Positions 31,394-32,106 of a DNA stretch of 32,106 bases are shown here, piece by piece. The notes under the pieces are model-generated. The model searched no databases. It was given only the letters and a program-made list of their open reading frames with translations, and was not told the origin of the DNA. This DNA is from Bacteroidales bacterium (GTDB lineage Bacteria; Bacteroidota; Bacteroidia; Bacteroidales; DTGW01), in the NCBI GenBank assembly GCA_026416115.1, contig JAOAFU010000202.1, positions 1 to 32,106 of the forward strand, read 5' to 3'. Every line of letters begins with the position of its first letter. Positions within the stretch are counted from its first letter, which is position 1. The position numbers and the translations under genes are program-made.

Positions 31394-32106
31394 ATGGTTG
31401 AATTCTTCGGAAAGTATATTTTTTTCATTGTTTTTTTTGTTGTAGTTCTTGGTGCTTTGTTGGTTGATTTGCTCCTTGTAGGTCGTAACAAACATGTTAT
31501 TTCTCTGAAAGAGTCGCTTCTGCTAACTGCATTTTGGATGAGCCTTGCCATGGGCTTTTATTTTTTCATTTGGTTTTTTGGCGACCATATTCATCAAATG
31601 ACCAACATATACGAACTAAAAGCTTTTGTTCAAACTTATTCCCCCCATATAATCATCAATACCGATAATTTCGAGGAGGCTCTTGCAATTTACCGCCAAA
31701 GCGCTGCAATGGATTATTTGGCGGGTTATTTTCTCGAATTCTCCTTGTCGCTCGATAATGTTTTTGTAATTCTCATGATTCTTACCTCTTTCTCGGTCGA
31801 TCCTAAAAATTACAAAACTGTACTTTTCTGGGGAATACTTGGTGCAATCATTATGCGGTTCATTTTTATTTTTGCTGGCTCGGCACTTGTTACCCGTTTC
31901 GAATGGTTACTATACCTGTTTGGGGCTTTTCTTGCTTATTCGGGAGTCAAAATGTTTATCGAACGAAATAAAGAGGAAAACAGAGATATTCATGAGCATC
32001 CCCTCGTCAAATACCTTTCTCGTCATATTAATGTTCATCCGACTTACATCGACGGCTATTTCTGGAAAAAAATTGATGGTAAGCTTTTCTTCACCCCTTT
32101 GTTTTT
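31394..32106 (+). CDS. TerC/Alx-family integral membrane protein (3' end cut by window edge)
   Basis: The frame opens at ATG 31394 (MVEFFGKYIFFIVFFVVVLG) and is still open at the window end after 237 codons. At least five membrane segments are visible. The signature is AGYFLEFSLSLDNVFVILMI, with the conserved acidic residues Glu and Asp in the helix that binds metal in this family. Alx is a manganese exporter, and TerC relatives have been linked to metal loading of secreted proteins. An insertion between the second and third helices (ELKAFVQTYSPHIIINTDNFEEALAIYRQ) is of unknown role. The 30-base upstream gap has no room for a yybP-ykoY manganese riboswitch. Confidence 0.88.
   Translation, partial: MVEFFGKYIFFIVFFVVVLGALLVDLLLVGRNKHVISLKESLLLTAFWMSLAMGFYFFIWFFGDHIHQMTNIYELKAFVQTYSPHIIINTDNFEEALAIYRQSAAMDYLAGYFLEFSLSLDNVFVILMILTSFSVDPKNYKTVLFWGILGAIIMRFIFIFAGSALVTRFEWLLYLFGAFLAYSGVKMFIERNKEENRDIHEHPLVKYLSRHINVHPTYIDGYFWKKIDGKLFFTPLF

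Overview
The window is chromosomal DNA of a member of the Bacteroidota, most likely of the Bacteroidales/Marinilabiliales type. The evidence is: AT-rich intergenic DNA; the gene order rimP-nusA-infB with a long charged N-terminal part on IF-2; promoters that fit the Bacteroidota signature TTTG / TAnnTTTG rather than the classical -35/-10; almost no Shine-Dalgarno sequences; an S8 protease with a type IX secretion C-terminal domain; an NrtR/AraR-type NUDIX regulator; and the porin / P-II / Amt cluster seen in this phylum. I found no rRNA, tRNA, insertion sequence, prophage or CRISPR array. Most of the window is ordinary core genome, densely packed in short operons.

Layout. 1-3872 (minus): the rimP-nusA-infB transcription/translation operon, with infB cut by the window edge and two hairpins in its leader. 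3985-4416 (minus): a SPOR-like lipoprotein with its own promoter. 4692-6061 (plus): panD and a flippase-like membrane protein. 6169-7448 (plus): a TonB-C-domain lipoprotein and phosphoglycerate mutase, closed by a clear terminator. 7600-10890 (plus): a large soluble hybrid histidine kinase with GAF-like, four PAS, HisKA/HATPase and REC domains. 10932-13424 (minus): porin, P-II protein and Amt, a nitrogen-uptake operon behind a 436-bp AT-rich region with a good Bacteroidota promoter. 13873-14727 (plus): a cation-diffusion facilitator. 14749-16948 (minus): adk-obgE-PAP2 phosphatase. 16949-17336: a 388-bp gap holding a predicted small RNA or attenuated leader. 17337-19338 (plus): a secreted or outer-membrane protein of unknown function and an S41-like lipoprotein. 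19408-22081 (plus): a TonB-like protein, a PhzF-family enzyme and heptose-7-phosphate kinase. 22101-22865 (minus): the NUDIX regulator. 22991-24820 (minus): pyrE, an SRPBCC-like protein and rsmA. 24859 to the end (plus): a long co-directional run of NUDIX hydrolase, MORN-like protein, T9SS subtilase, xseA, LOG-family protein, DedA protein, degenerate E1-like protein and a truncated TerC/Alx-like protein.

The feature least explained by known genes is at about 17176-17322. A Bacteroidota-type promoter is followed by a G-poor stretch carrying six ACTAA repeats and a perfect rho-independent hairpin that ends only 14 bases before the next start codon. It is either a small RNA or an attenuator leader. 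Other points worth a second look are the paired hairpins in the rimP-nusA-infB leader, a P-II protein without the usual T-loop tyrosine, a sigma-54-like site near the nitrogen operon, an E1-like protein that has lost its catalytic residues, and an S41 protein with alanine at the general-base lysine position.
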